Assembly: GCF_000027165.1 (NCBI RefSeq)
Contig: NC_013853.1
Location: 1,674,001 to 1,738,000 of the forward strand
DNA from: Streptococcus mitis B6
GTDB lineage: Bacteria > Bacillota > Bacilli > Lactobacillales > Streptococcaceae
Direction of reading: 5' to 3'
DNA: 64,000 nucleotides
The notes below the pieces were generated by a model. The model had not been told where the DNA came from and did not search any database. It saw only the letters and a program-made list of their open reading frames with translations. The translations under genes and the position numbers were made by a program. Below are positions 42,369 to 51,200 of the stretch, piece after piece. Numbering within the stretch: the stretch's first letter is position 1; every line of letters starts with the position of its first letter.

Positions 42369-42386
42369 CTCCTTATATTTATTATA
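42369..42386 (-). promoter_or_regulatory. Ribosome-binding site and likely -10 for the glycosylation operon
   Basis: On the minus strand TATAAT (42381-42386) lies just before AAGGAG (42369-42374). A -35 at the right distance is weak. The operon may be read partly from here and partly by reading through the adhesin terminator. Confidence 0.4.
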
Positions 42387-42421
42387 CAATTTTTTAGTCA
42401 AAATTTCAGCTATATAATAGT

Positions 42422-42458
42422 AAAAACCCCTTGAAAATTCTACTTTTCCAAGGGGTTT
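42422..42458 (-). terminator. Terminator after the adhesin gene
   Basis: AAACCCCTTG and CAAGGGGTTT form a strong 10-bp stem with a 14-base loop and a T run on the minus strand. It stands between the adhesin stop and the first glycosyltransferase, so most adhesin mRNA should end here. Confidence 0.88.
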
Positions 42459-42507
42459 CTATGATTTATGTGCGCGAGTTAGTTTAACCTAAATCTATTG
42501 GATATCC

Positions 42508-45500
42508 TTACTCTTCTTCATCCCGCTTACGACGTTTCGCAACCAATCCAATACCTGTAACAGCTGCTAGAGCTCCAAGTAACACAGATCCAGTTGATGA
42601 CTTAGTACCTGTATTTGGTAATTCTTTTTGTGATTTACCTGATGATTCAGATCTATTTCCAACTTGTGAGTTCGAATGGTTTACTGAATTTGAAGAGTTG
42701 GTGCTTGCTGAGGCCGATGTGCTTGCTGAGGCTGAAGCACTTGTTGAGGCTGACTCAGATGCCGATGTACTTGCTGAGGCTGAAGCACTTGTTGAGGCTG
42801 ATTCAGAGGCCGATGTGCTTGCTGATTCGCTTGCGCTTGTTGATGCTGATTCAGATGCTGATGTGCTTGCTGAAGCTGAAGCAGACGTTGACGCTGATTC
42901 AGAGGCCGATGTGCTTGCTGAGGCTGAAGCAGACGTTGAGGCTGATTCAGATGCGCTTGTGCTTGCTGAGGCTGAAGCACTTGTTGAGGCTGATTCAGAG
43001 GCCGATGTGCTTGCTGATGCTGAAGCACTTGTTGAGGCTGACTCAGATGCGCTTGTGCTTGCTGAAGCTGAAGCACTTGTTGACGCTGATTCAGAGGCCG
43101 ATGTACTTGCTGAGGCTGACGCACTTGTTGATGCGGACTCTGATGCGCTTGTGCTTGCTGAAGCTGAAGCAGACGTTGACGCTGATTCAGATGCCGATGT
43201 GCTTGCTGAGGCTGACGCACTTGTTGAGGCGGACTCAGATGCTGATGTGCTTGCTGAGGCTGAAGCACTTGTTGAGGCTGACTCTGATGCGCTTGTGCTT
43301 GCTGAGGCTGAAGCACTTGTTGAGGCTGACTCAGATGCGCTTGTGCTTGCTGATGCTGAAGCACTTGTTGAGGCTGACTCAGAAGCTGATGTGCTTGCTG
43401 AGGCTGAAGCACTTGTTGATGCGGATTTAGACGCACTCGTTGAGGCACTTTGACTTGCACTTGTTGACGCGGACTTAGACGCGCTCGTTGAGGCGCTTTG
43501 ACTTGCACTTGTTGACGCGGACTTAGACGCACTCGTTGAGGCACTTTGGCTTGCGCTTGTTGACGCGGACTTAGACGCGCTCGTTGAAGCACTTTGGCTT
43601 GCGCTTGTTGACGCAGACTTAGACGCGCTCGTTGAAGCACTTTGGCTTGCGCTTGTTGATGCGGATTTAGACGCGCTCGTTGAAGCACTTTGGCTCGCAC
43701 TTGTCGATGCGGACTTAGACGCACTCGTTGAGGCACTTTGACTTGCACTTGTTGATGCGGATTTAGACGCACTCGTTGAGGCACTTTGGCTTGCGCTTGT
43801 CGATGCGGACTTAGATGCACTTGTTGAAGCACTTTGACTCGCACTTGTCGATGCGGATTGACTTGCCTTAGTAGACGCGGACTTAGACGCACTTGTTGAA
43901 GCACTTTGGCTCGCACTTGTCGATGCGGATTTAGACGCACTCGTTGAGGCACTTTGGCTTGCGCTTGTCGATGCGGACTTAGACGCGCTTGTTGAAGCAC
44001 TTTGGCTTGCGCTTGTCGATGCGGACTTAGACGCGCTTGTTGAAGCACTTTGGCTTGCGCTTGTTGACGCGGACTTAGACGCGCTCGTTGAAGCACTTTG
44101 GCTTGCGCTTGTTGACGCGGACTTAGACGCGCTCGTTGAAGCACTTTGGCTTGCGCTTGTTGACGCAGACTTAGACGCGCTCGTTGAAGCACTTTGGCTT
44201 GCGCTTGTTGATGCGGATTTAGACGCGCTCGTTGAAGCACTTTGGCTCGCACTTGTCGATGCGGACTTAGACGCACTTGTTGAAGCACTTTGGCTCGCGC
44301 TGGTCGATGCAGATTTAGATGCACTTACTGAGGTACTCTTGCTCGCACTGGTCGATGCGGACTTAGACGCACTCGTTGAGGCACTGATTGAAGAACTTTT
44401 ACTTAGACTAGTAGAAGCACTTCTACTCTTATAATCACTATCAGACACTTTTATAGTTACCGTATCTGTAGTCCTATCTTTATACGTAATAGTGACTGTA
44501 CCATTGTCGCTAACAGTGAAGGATTCAATGCGCTTTTCCTTCTTATTGTTTAGTTTTTCAACAGCAGCCAATATACGATCTTTTTCTTGAGAGTTCAATC
44601 GAGAGATATTTTCTACTTGGAAAGTTTCAGAAGGCCCTACACCATCCATAATATCCGCCAATTTGCCTTGTTTAATAAAGAAGTTTCCTGTACTGTTATC
44701 TCCCGGAATCGTAACGTTCCCTGCTTTATCTGTTGCTACTGCATTACGGCGCCATTCATTTTTAGGAGCATAAGTCAAATCATCTTTCATATGCCCAGTT
44801 GCAGTTATGACTGCCGGATTAGACTCAGTCGCAACGAGATTCCCATTTGGATCTGATAGAGAAGTAGCTGTCCCGGTCCCATAATTTTTATCTCCAAAGA
44901 TGTTTTGAGCCATTTCTGACGCTGGTCTATTACCATCAGCCTGTGCTACAAGTTTAAACTCACTCAGTTTTCCCTTATTATCTACGGCTTTCATTTCAAA
45001 ACCGATATCATCACCTGCATAATAATAGTAATATTTATCTCCTGCTATACCTCCTGTTTCTGCAGCTAGAGGTTTACCATTACGGGTCGCAGTAACGGTT
45101 ATTACTGGAGGTATTTTTTCCTTCTCTAAAGAAGCATTGATGACACTTGTAGAACCGTCACGATAAGTAACCGTGATGGTACCATCTGTTGCAACATCAA
45201 TTTTAGATTTAGTACCAGGGTAAGACAGCGTAAAGCTACCATCTGGATTGGTCGTTTGACTTGCTTCAGCAATATTTGGAGCAAGATCTCCATTTTTTGA
45301 TAAATCAGTTAAATTCGATTGTTTTCCAACAAAATTATTATAAACTTCCTTAACTTCATCTGGTGTCAAATGGTCCAAATCAGAAACCTGAACAGTATTA
45401 CCACTTTGGATATCATGACGTTCGTTGAAACCTTTGATATAGTAGCCTACATTAGCAGAAGCTTGGGCACCAGAATAATTAGTTCCTACAAAACGATAAA

Positions 45501-47283
45501 CATATGTTTTTCCAACTTCAGCTGAAGCATTGTTTCCACCAACCGTTCCCTCCAATCGAGCAGTTACAGCTGGTCTGTTTAATTTTTCATTATTGTTAGG
45601 ACCTAGATAACTCACCCCAGGAATTACATCACGATTCTCGATGTTCATATACTTAACGCGGCCTGAATTAGTATTTACTCCTTCTAAACCTACCTTATCC
45701 CCAATGACATCACCATTAAAAACTTCTTTATAGGCAGTAACATTAAAACGGAATGTTGAGTTGGTATTCGTATTGGTAGTTTGTTGTCTATATCCAGTTG
45801 GAACACTTGCCGATTGAACTGCCGAACCATTCCCTGGAGTATTTTCATAAATAGGAGCAGAACTTACTTGAACCTGCATATTGGCAGTCGCAGTCGGAAC
45901 ATTATTATCGTATTTAACCCTTACTACAACTTGTCCCTCTAAGTTCCTGTTTTGGCCATGACGATAACTAAAACCTGCCTCTGAACCATGTGCATATGTT
46001 TTTTCCATTGAACTACCGTTAAAGGTCGCACTTTGGACATGTCCACCTTTACCGACTTCGATTTTTACACCGACATGACTCAAAGCACTATCAGCATGGA
46101 CATTCATAGTGTAAGTAGCGATACCAGTAGCCTTATCAAAAGTAGCAGTTGGACTACTTACATTCATACGGCCATCGCCCTGCTGAGGAGCCCAACTTGC
46201 TCGAAGAGAAGCATCGCGCAACATCGGTTTCCCATTTCGTGCATCACGCGCACCTGAATGGGCTCTCAAAACAGCATTGGCAATGGAATTACGAGCTACG
46301 GTTGCTTTTTGCACCACTGCTGTTAAATCACTAGTCGGGTCAGCCAAGGCTTTTTCAATTTCAGTTACCGCAGAGTTGACCTTAGTGATAGCTGAGTCAG
46401 TATTTGGTAAGCCAACAGCTTTAGCTAGGTACTCACCCATCTCAGCTGAAAGTTTTGTCAACTTCTTACGATTTTCGTCCTGTTGCTTAGCTGAAACTTC
46501 CGCTGTTGCGATAGCGCCAGCAGTAACTCCTACAATACTAGTCGTGGTAGAAGTTGATTGAGCAGCACTCGCACTAACCTTCCCATCAATTTCAGTTGCC
46601 TTTAGTAGAGCAGAATCAATTTTAAGGCCAGTTGATTCTTTTGATACAGAAGCATCTCGGTCAGTTGCTGTCGCAGAAGTGTTCTGTTCACCCGATAGAC
46701 TAGCCACCAACGAGAAACTACCCGGCTCACCTGTTGATTGACTAATACTAGTAGAGTTGCTGACAGATGCACTTGTAGAAGCACTATTAGAAGTACTTGC
46801 TGAGACACTTGCAGAAGTACTCATCGAAGCACTGGCTGACGAACTCTTAGATACAGATTCTGACATCGAAGTGCTTTCGCTCAAAGAAGTAGACAAGCTA
46901 GCAGAATTCTCTGAATTACTTACTGATGTCGTACCCAAAACTACTGTATCATTTGTGACCAAAAGATCGGGGTTTTCTAGTGTTTTTTCCACAGCTACTG
47001 CTTCATTTGCAAACACTTTTGTTTGAGTAGCCACAGCACCCCCTAAAACAGCCCCTGTGGCGGCAAGTCCCTTGATAATATCCAGACCTGTAATAGACGG
47101 ATTCACTTTATCCTCTACTACTTCAGTCGCAACTTGAGATGTATCTACACCACCACGCAAGACCTTGAACAAACCAAAAAGAGAGGTTGAAGCTCGCAAC
47201 CAATGTTTTCCTGATTTTATTAACTTATACCGTGTCACTCGATCGGTTTCTCTATACTCACCTTTTTGACGTCTAAAAAACAT
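42508..47283 (-). CDS. Serine-rich repeat adhesin (Fap1/PsrP type), LPxTG-anchored
   Basis: A 1591-residue surface protein. Residues ~18-28 have the KxYKxGKxW-type motif of long accessory-Sec signal peptides ([11 protein letters not shown]), with likely cleavage after VFA near 92. A short Ser-rich region (~120-184) comes next, then a helical stretch (~265-345), a beta-rich binding region (~350-950), a long Ser-rich repeat (~955-1530) and an LPNTG sorting signal near 1555 with a membrane helix and basic tail RRKRDEEE. The helical-then-beta binding region recalls Fap1. Ligand unknown. The genes downstream glycosylate and export it; sortase A should anchor it. Confidence 0.95.
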   Translation of the reverse strand: MFFRRQKGEYRETDRVTRYKLIKSGKHWLRASTSLFGLFKVLRGGVDTSQVATEVVEDKVNPSITGLDIIKGLAATGAVLGGAVATQTKVFANEAVAVEKTLENPDLLVTNDTVVLGTTSVSNSENSASLSTSLSESTSMSESVSKSSSASASMSTSASVSASTSNSASTSASVSNSTSISQSTGEPGSFSLVASLSGEQNTSATATDRDASVSKESTGLKIDSALLKATEIDGKVSASAAQSTSTTTSIVGVTAGAIATAEVSAKQQDENRKKLTKLSAEMGEYLAKAVGLPNTDSAITKVNSAVTEIEKALADPTSDLTAVVQKATVARNSIANAVLRAHSGARDARNGKPMLRDASLRASWAPQQGDGRMNVSSPTATFDKATGIATYTMNVHADSALSHVGVKIEVGKGGHVQSATFNGSSMEKTYAHGSEAGFSYRHGQNRNLEGQVVVRVKYDNNVPTATANMQVQVSSAPIYENTPGNGSAVQSASVPTGYRQQTTNTNTNSTFRFNVTAYKEVFNGDVIGDKVGLEGVNTNSGRVKYMNIENRDVIPGVSYLGPNNNEKLNRPAVTARLEGTVGGNNASAEVGKTYVYRFVGTNYSGAQASANVGYYIKGFNERHDIQSGNTVQVSDLDHLTPDEVKEVYNNFVGKQSNLTDLSKNGDLAPNIAEASQTTNPDGSFTLSYPGTKSKIDVATDGTITVTYRDGSTSVINASLEKEKIPPVITVTATRNGKPLAAETGGIAGDKYYYYYAGDDIGFEMKAVDNKGKLSEFKLVAQADGNRPASEMAQNIFGDKNYGTGTATSLSDPNGNLVATESNPAVITATGHMKDDLTYAPKNEWRRNAVATDKAGNVTIPGDNSTGNFFIKQGKLADIMDGVGPSETFQVENISRLNSQEKDRILAAVEKLNNKKEKRIESFTVSDNGTVTITYKDRTTDTVTIKVSDSDYKSRSASTSLSKSSSISASTSASKSASTSASKSTSVSASKSASTSASQSASTSASKSASTSASQSASTSASKSASTSASQSASTSASKSASTSASQSASTSASKSASTSASQSASTSASKSASTSASQSASTSASKSASTSASQSASTSASKSASTSASQSASTSASKSASTSASQSASTSASKSASTKASQSASTSASQSASTSASKSASTSASQSASTSASKSASTSASQSASTSASKSASTSASQSASTSASKSASTSASQSASTSASKSASTSASQSASTSASKSASTSASQSASTSASKSASTSASQSASTSASKSASTSASQSASTSASKSASTSASASASTSASESASTSASASASTSASESASTSASASASTSASESASTSASASASTSASESASTSASASASTSASESASTSASASASTSASESASTSASASASTSASESASTSASASASTSASESASTSASASASTSASESASTSASASASTSASESASTSASASASTSASESASTSASASASTSASESASTSASESASTSASESASTSASASASTSASESASTSASASASTSASASTNSSNSVNHSNSQVGNRSESSGKSQKELPNTGTKSSTGSVLLGALAAVTGIGLVAKRRKRDEEE
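42700..44400 (-). repeat. Coding tandem repeat of the adhesin (48-base units)
   Basis: About 1.7 kb of 24/48-base units coding for 8/16-residue Ser-Ala-Thr repeats. From ~44400 to ~43425 the unit alternates SASTSASK and SASTSASQ; from ~43425 to ~42700 it alternates SASTSASE and SASTSASA. One SASTKASQ unit near 43870 breaks the pattern. The array gives long false frames on both strands and is likely to vary in length between strains. Confidence 0.92.
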
Positions 47284-47345
47284 GATTTATCCTTTCGTCA
47301 CATTCTTAAAGTGGACAATCCACCCAATTTTAATTATACTTTTAC

Positions 47346-47374
47346 AGTATACTCCAAGTGCAAACGACAGTCAA
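47346..47374 (-). promoter_or_regulatory. Promoter of the adhesin gene
   Basis: On the minus strand TTGACT (47369-47374), 17 bases, TATACT (47346-47351). It gives a leader of about 55 bases with a GAAAGGA ribosome-binding site before the ATG at 47283. Confidence 0.82.
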
Positions 47375-47562
47375 GGAATTTGATACATTTTTATATCACA
47401 TTGCTACTCAAATATTTTGAAATATAAAAACTTGACTATTCCTGTTTCATTGATAATTCATAATGTAATGCAAAAATATTATCTAAGTAGGTCTTGTGAC
47501 AATAGATTTTCATAAGAAATTACTTCGAATCAACTCGATTCTCCTCTATAACTCCTATCAAA

Positions 47563-48097
47563 AATGCCCACGATTAGGTTATAATCATAGGCATTCTATT
47601 GATGTTTTTTCTAGTTATCTAGTCTATTTTTCAATTTATTCAGTTAGTGAGGCAGTTAGCTAGACCGCTCACTACCCGTTACGACGGAAAAATACACGAA
47701 TCGATAATATTCGTAAAACTTTACTAGTGGAGCGCCTAGCCAAGTTCCATAGAAACTTGGCGTTAGTTACTTAGATTGTTACACAATCAAATACATTTAC
47801 TGAACTACGACACGGAGTTTGGCAAATCGATTTCATTTGCCAAACGTAGTTAGTAAGGCAGTTAGCTAGTTCGCTTCCTTACCATTACGACGGAAAAGTC
47901 CACGAATCGATAATATTCGTGGATTTTTCCTAGTGAAGCGTTTAGGTAAACCGCCAGAGCAGTTACCGATTATTAGATTACGACACTGAGTTTTACAAAT
48001 CGATTTCATTTGTAAAACTCAGTTAGTGAGGCAGTTAGCTAGTTCGCCAAATAGCGACTAGCGTCCAACAATTAGGAACTTTAGTTCCAATTGTTGG
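47563..48097. repeat. Array of strong inverted repeats between the adhesin gene and prfC
   Basis: This 535-base stretch has no gene but at least nine inverted repeats. The strongest are 47817-47845 (11 bp, loop CGATTTC), 47892-47930 (16 bp with one G-T), 47985-48023 (perfect 16 bp, same loop CGATTTC) and 48065-48097 (9+6 bp). Others are at 47563-47595, 47645-47674, 47696-47714, 47739-47761 and 47774-47788. GTTAGTGAGGCAGTTAGCTAG-like sequence starts three units (near 47643, 47849, 48022). No T runs follow, so these are not terminators. Confidence 0.85.
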
Positions 48098-48104
48098 TAC
48101 TGAG

Positions 48105-49649
48105 TCACATCTTCTCTTCCAACTCTACATCTGGATACTTGTCCGCAAACCAGCGGAGGGCAAAGTCATTTTCAAAGAGGAAGACTGGTTGGTCAAAACG
48201 GTCTTTAGCCAAGATATTGCGGCTTGAGGACATCCGTTCATCCAAGTCCTCAGGCTTAATCCAACGAACGGTCTTTTTACCCATTGGGCTCATAACGACT
48301 TCAGCATTGTACTCGCCTTCCATGCGGTGCTTAAAGACTTCAAACTGAAGTTGACCTACCGCTCCCAGCATGTACTCACCTGTTTGGTAATTCTTATAAA
48401 GCTGAATGGCACCTTCTTGCACCAATTGCTCGATCCCCTTGTGGAAGGATTTTTGCTTCATGACATTCTTAGCAGAAACTTTCATGAAAATTTCAGGAGT
48501 GAAGGTTGGCAGCGGTTCAAACTCAAACTTATTTTTTCCAACTGTCAGTGTATCCCCAACCTGATAAGTACCTGTATCGTAAACACCGATAATATCACCG
48601 GCCACGGCGTTGGTCACATTCTCACGACTTTCCGCCATAAACTGGGTAACATTAGACAGTTTGGCACCCTTACCAGTACGAGGCAGGTTGACACTCATAC
48701 CACGTTCAAATTCACCCGATACGATACGGACAAAAGCAATACGGTCACGGTGACGAGGGTCCATATTGGCTTGGATTTTAAAAACAAATCCTGAGAAATC
48801 CTTGTCATAAGGATCCACAATTTCACCGTCTGTTTTCTTGTGTCCATGTGGTTCTGGAGCAAATTTAAGGAAAGTTTCAAGGAAGGTCTGCACACCAAAG
48901 TTGGTCAAAGCTGAACCGAAGAAGACTGGCGTCAATTCTCCAGCAAGGATAGCTTCCTCTGAAAACTCATTCCCAGCTTCATTTAAAAGCTCAATATCAT
49001 CCTTAACTTGCTCGTAGAAAGGATTGCTGCCAAAAAGCTTGTCCCCATCTTCTAAACTAGCAAAACGCTCATCCCCTTTATAGAGCTCCAAGCGTTGGTT
49101 ATAGAGGTCATAGAGCCCCTCGAAGGCTTTCCCCATCCCGATTGGCCAGTTCATCGGGTAACTCGCAATACCCAAGACTTCTTCCAATTCTTGCAAGAGG
49201 TCCAGTGGCTCTCGACCGTCACGGTCTAGCTTGTTCATAAAGGTAAAGACGGGAATGCCACGGTGTTTGACAACTTCAAATAATTTCTTAGTTTGGGCCT
49301 CGATACCCTTGGCAGAGTCCACAACCATGACTGCAGCATCCACCGCCATCAAGGTACGATAGGTATCTTCTGAGAAATCCTCGTGCCCTGGGGTGTCGAG
49401 GATATTGACGCGCTTATCATCGTAGTCAAACTGCATCACAGATGAAGTAACGGAAATCCCACGTTGCTTCTCGATATCCATCCAGTCAGACTTGGCAAAA
49501 GTCCCTGTTTTCTTCCCTTTTACAGTACCAGCCTCACGAATCTCGCCCCCAAAGTAGAGCAGTTGCTCAGTGATGGTTGTTTTCCCCGCGTCAGGGTGGG
49601 AGATGATGGCAAAAGTACGACGTTTCTTAATTTCTTCTTGAATATTCAT
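48105..49649 (-). CDS. prfC: Peptide chain release factor 3
   Basis: The 514-residue GTPase removes RF1/RF2 from the ribosome after termination. G1 [10 protein letters not shown]3 DTPGHEDF and G4 MNKLD are intact, and EF-G-like domains follow. Length is normal. It has its own promoter and no clear terminator; the inverted-repeat array begins eight bases after its stop. Confidence 0.97.
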   Translation of the reverse strand: MNIQEEIKKRRTFAIISHPDAGKTTITEQLLYFGGEIREAGTVKGKKTGTFAKSDWMDIEKQRGISVTSSVMQFDYDDKRVNILDTPGHEDFSEDTYRTLMAVDAAVMVVDSAKGIEAQTKKLFEVVKHRGIPVFTFMNKLDRDGREPLDLLQELEEVLGIASYPMNWPIGMGKAFEGLYDLYNQRLELYKGDERFASLEDGDKLFGSNPFYEQVKDDIELLNEAGNEFSEEAILAGELTPVFFGSALTNFGVQTFLETFLKFAPEPHGHKKTDGEIVDPYDKDFSGFVFKIQANMDPRHRDRIAFVRIVSGEFERGMSVNLPRTGKGAKLSNVTQFMAESRENVTNAVAGDIIGVYDTGTYQVGDTLTVGKNKFEFEPLPTFTPEIFMKVSAKNVMKQKSFHKGIEQLVQEGAIQLYKNYQTGEYMLGAVGQLQFEVFKHRMEGEYNAEVVMSPMGKKTVRWIKPEDLDERMSSSRNILAKDRFDQPVFLFENDFALRWFADKYPDVELEEKM

Positions 49650-49738
49650 AAGTTCTCTTTCTTTGATTCTCTATTTTTCTTGTTTCAATAGTTAAGAATG
49701 ATTTTTACATTGGATTTTACCATTCCTTTCAACACTCC

Positions 49739-49767
49739 ATTATATCGGATTTTAGCATTTTTTTCAA
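49739..49767 (-). promoter_or_regulatory. Promoter of prfC
   Basis: On the minus strand TTGAAA (49762-49767), 17 bases, consensus TATAAT (49739-49744), leaving a leader of about 85 bases. Confidence 0.8.
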
Positions 49768-49822
49768 TTTCTATTTTATATTGAATAAAAGCTTTTCCTT
49801 GTAGTCAAATAGATAGAAAATC

Positions 49823-49850
49823 GTGACAATTCTAGCAAAAATGATATAAT
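49823..49850 (+). promoter_or_regulatory. Promoter of the 83-residue gene
   Basis: GTGACA (49823-49828), 16 bases, TATAAT (49845-49850), then an AAGGAGATATA ribosome-binding site before the ATG at 49873. Confidence 0.72.
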
Positions 49851-49872
49851 AAAACAAAAAGGAGATATAATC

Positions 49873-50124
49873 ATGTTCAAAGAATTTGGTGTAACTAATT
49901 TAGAAGTAACAAAAGATGATATTTACAAGAATCCAAGCAACCCTATTTTACGCATGTATGATGACGATGAATTAATTGGAACCTTTAGTATTCTAACTGG
50001 AGAAGTATTGGAAAATTTGGACTTAGCAGACTATGACATTCGTTTTGCTCAAAAACAAATTGAGTTGAATAGCGATAACTACCTTGAAACATGGAAGGAT
50101 TACGTGGGATTACTACATGCCTAA
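49873..50124 (+). CDS. Small acidic protein, DUF4160-like, function unknown
   Basis: An 83-residue acidic protein with a good promoter and ribosome-binding site. I do not recognise a named function. Residues ~23-80 (ILRMYDDDELIGTFSI, GEVLENLDLADYDI, NYLETWKDYVGLL) line up with the frame at 50283-50516, which itself looks like DUF4160, so the two are probably distant paralogs. It is followed directly by a BOX repeat. Confidence 0.7.
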   Translation: MFKEFGVTNLEVTKDDIYKNPSNPILRMYDDDELIGTFSILTGEVLENLDLADYDIRFAQKQIELNSDNYLETWKDYVGLLHA

Positions 50125-50137
50125 ATATTCTTTCCTA

Positions 50138-50291
50138 ATACTCTTCAAAAATCAAATTCAAACCACGTCAGCATCGGATTGTCGTAAATATATGTAACTG
50201 ACTTCGTCAGTCTTATCTACCACCTCAAAGCAGTGCTTTGAGCAGCCTGCGCCTAGCTTTCTAGTTTGCTCTTTGATTTTTATTGAGTATA
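50138..50291 (-). repeat. BOX repeat element 2
   Basis: A complete BOX element in the same orientation as the first: boxA from TATACTCAATAAAAATCAAA at 50291, boxB with GACGAAGTC (GACTTCGTC on plus), boxC ending near TTTGAAGAGTATT at 50138. It lies between two small paralogous genes and seems to have replaced the 5' end of the second. Confidence 0.92.
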
Positions 50292-50516
50292 AAGCATGGT
50301 ATTGAAATTCGTCCTAACGAACATAACCATAAGGGTCAAAAAGAGCATATCCACTTTTATATCCACGGAGAAGAAGTGGGTTCAATGTTTCTGAACGGTG
50401 AACTGAGAGATGGTAAAGCAAAAGCAAAAGACCTAAAAATGATAAGGCAATATGTCTTAGAAAATGCAGTTGAACTTCAGGCTTTATGGAATGAATACCA
50501 AAAGAGTGCATATTAA
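50283..50516 (+). pseudogene. DUF4160-like protein, 5' end replaced by a BOX repeat
   Basis: The frame gives 77 residues from a TTG that lies in the last nine bases of the BOX repeat. From HGIEIRPNEHNHKGQKEHIH onward it resembles DUF4160, with the His-rich strand, GEVGSMFL-type hairpin and C-terminal ELQALWNEYQKS. DUF4160 proteins usually have another 10-20 residues before this point, so the true start was probably lost when the BOX came in. It has no ribosome-binding site of note. It may be silent. Confidence 0.65.
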
Positions 50517-50625
50517 AATCAAAGAATCTTAGTTTGCTAATCAACAACAAACAAAAACTATCTAGCAATTTTAATGCCTACTATTCAACTATTGCCCCAC
50601 TTAGGTACTAACCATCCTACTCCAC

Positions 50626-50653
50626 TTGCAATTTCCCAAATAAATGTTACAAT
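50626..50653 (+). promoter_or_regulatory. Promoter of a candidate small RNA
   Basis: TTGCAA (50626-50631), 16 bases, TACAAT (50648-50653). No open frame of note follows before the terminator at 50727-50773. Confidence 0.55.
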
Positions 50654-50659
50654 AAACAT

Positions 50660-50773
50660 AGAAAAAGGGGTTGCGTCAACAACACCCCACAGAGCCGTTT
50701 AAGACGGTGGCTGTAATTATATAACTAAAAAAATAGCTCGTTAACTCGCCAAAGTTAGGACGGCTATTTTTTT
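50660..50773 (+). ncRNA. Candidate small RNA of about 114 bases upstream of gatC
   Basis: Between a promoter and a terminator lie two compact hairpins: GGGGTTG...CAACACCCC (50667-50688) and AGCCGT...ACGGTGGCT (50693-50712). The end is a stem AAAAAAATAGC/GCTATTTTTTT (50727-50773). The frame content is nil, so this is more likely an RNA gene or a leader. The plan of short structured RNA with a two-way terminator recalls the antitoxin RNA of Fst-like type I modules, but no Fst-like toxin frame was found beside it. Confidence 0.55.
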
Positions 50774-50848
50774 GTCTCTTTAAAAATCTCTTTCTTGACT
50801 TGCCAGATGTCTTTTTTCAGCTTTACCTCCCTTATTTATAGGAAAATA

Positions 50849-50857
50849 TGGTAAAAT
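50849..50857 (+). promoter_or_regulatory. Extended -10 before gatC
   Basis: TGGTAAAAT, 41 bases before the gatC ATG. No convincing -35. The nearby ACGAAAGGA is the ribosome-binding site of gatC. Confidence 0.5.
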
Positions 50858-50897
50858 AGAACAGACTAAAAATCATCATTTCACGAAAGGATGCAAG

Positions 50898-51200
50898 ATG
50901 AAAATTACGCAAGAAGAGGTAACACACGTTGCCAATCTTTCAAAATTAAGATTCTCTGAAGAAGAAACTGCTGCCTTTGCGACTACCTTGTCTAAGATTG
51001 TTGACATGGTTGAATTGCTGGGCGAAGTTGACACTACTGGTGTCGCACCTACTACGACTATGGCTGACCGTAAGACCGTACTCCGCCCTGATGTGGCCGA
51101 AGAAGGAACAGACCGTAATCGCTTGTTTAAAAACGTACCTGAAAAAGACAACTACTATATCAAGGTACCAGCTATCCTAGACGATGGAGGAGATGCCTAA
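50898..51200 (+). CDS. gatC: Asp/Glu-tRNA amidotransferase subunit C
   Basis: The 100-residue linker subunit wraps around GatA and GatB in the complex that makes Gln-tRNA (and Asn-tRNA) from misacylated Glu/Asp-t[23 protein letters not shown] is typical. Its stop overlaps the gatA start by one base. Confidence 0.96.
   Translation: MKITQEEVTHVANLSKLRFSEEETAAFATTLSKIVDMVELLGEVDTTGVAPTTTMADRKTVLRPDVAEEGTDRNRLFKNVPEKDNYYIKVPAILDDGGDA

Noticed and set aside
42681..44324. 547-residue minus-strand frame and several plus-strand frames of 250-270 residues over the adhesin repeats
   Set aside because: They are shifted or reverse readings of the 48-base repeat and consist of simple low-complexity runs. 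No ribosome-binding sites; the LPNTG adhesin frame explains the DNA.
47563..48097. Integron-like attC sites or a CRISPR array in the hairpin region
   Set aside because: No attC core-site pair at the unit ends, no integrase, and no evenly spaced short direct repeats with unique spacers.
50585..50659. 24-codon hydrophobic frame as a firm type I toxin gene
   Set aside because: No ribosome-binding site, and a two-way terminator lies between it and any upstream minus-strand promoter. Kept only as a possibility in the findings.
50813..50866. Minus-strand short frame after an AGGGAGG site near gatC
   Set aside because: It would need a CTG start and codes only 18 charged residues up to the terminator; probably chance.
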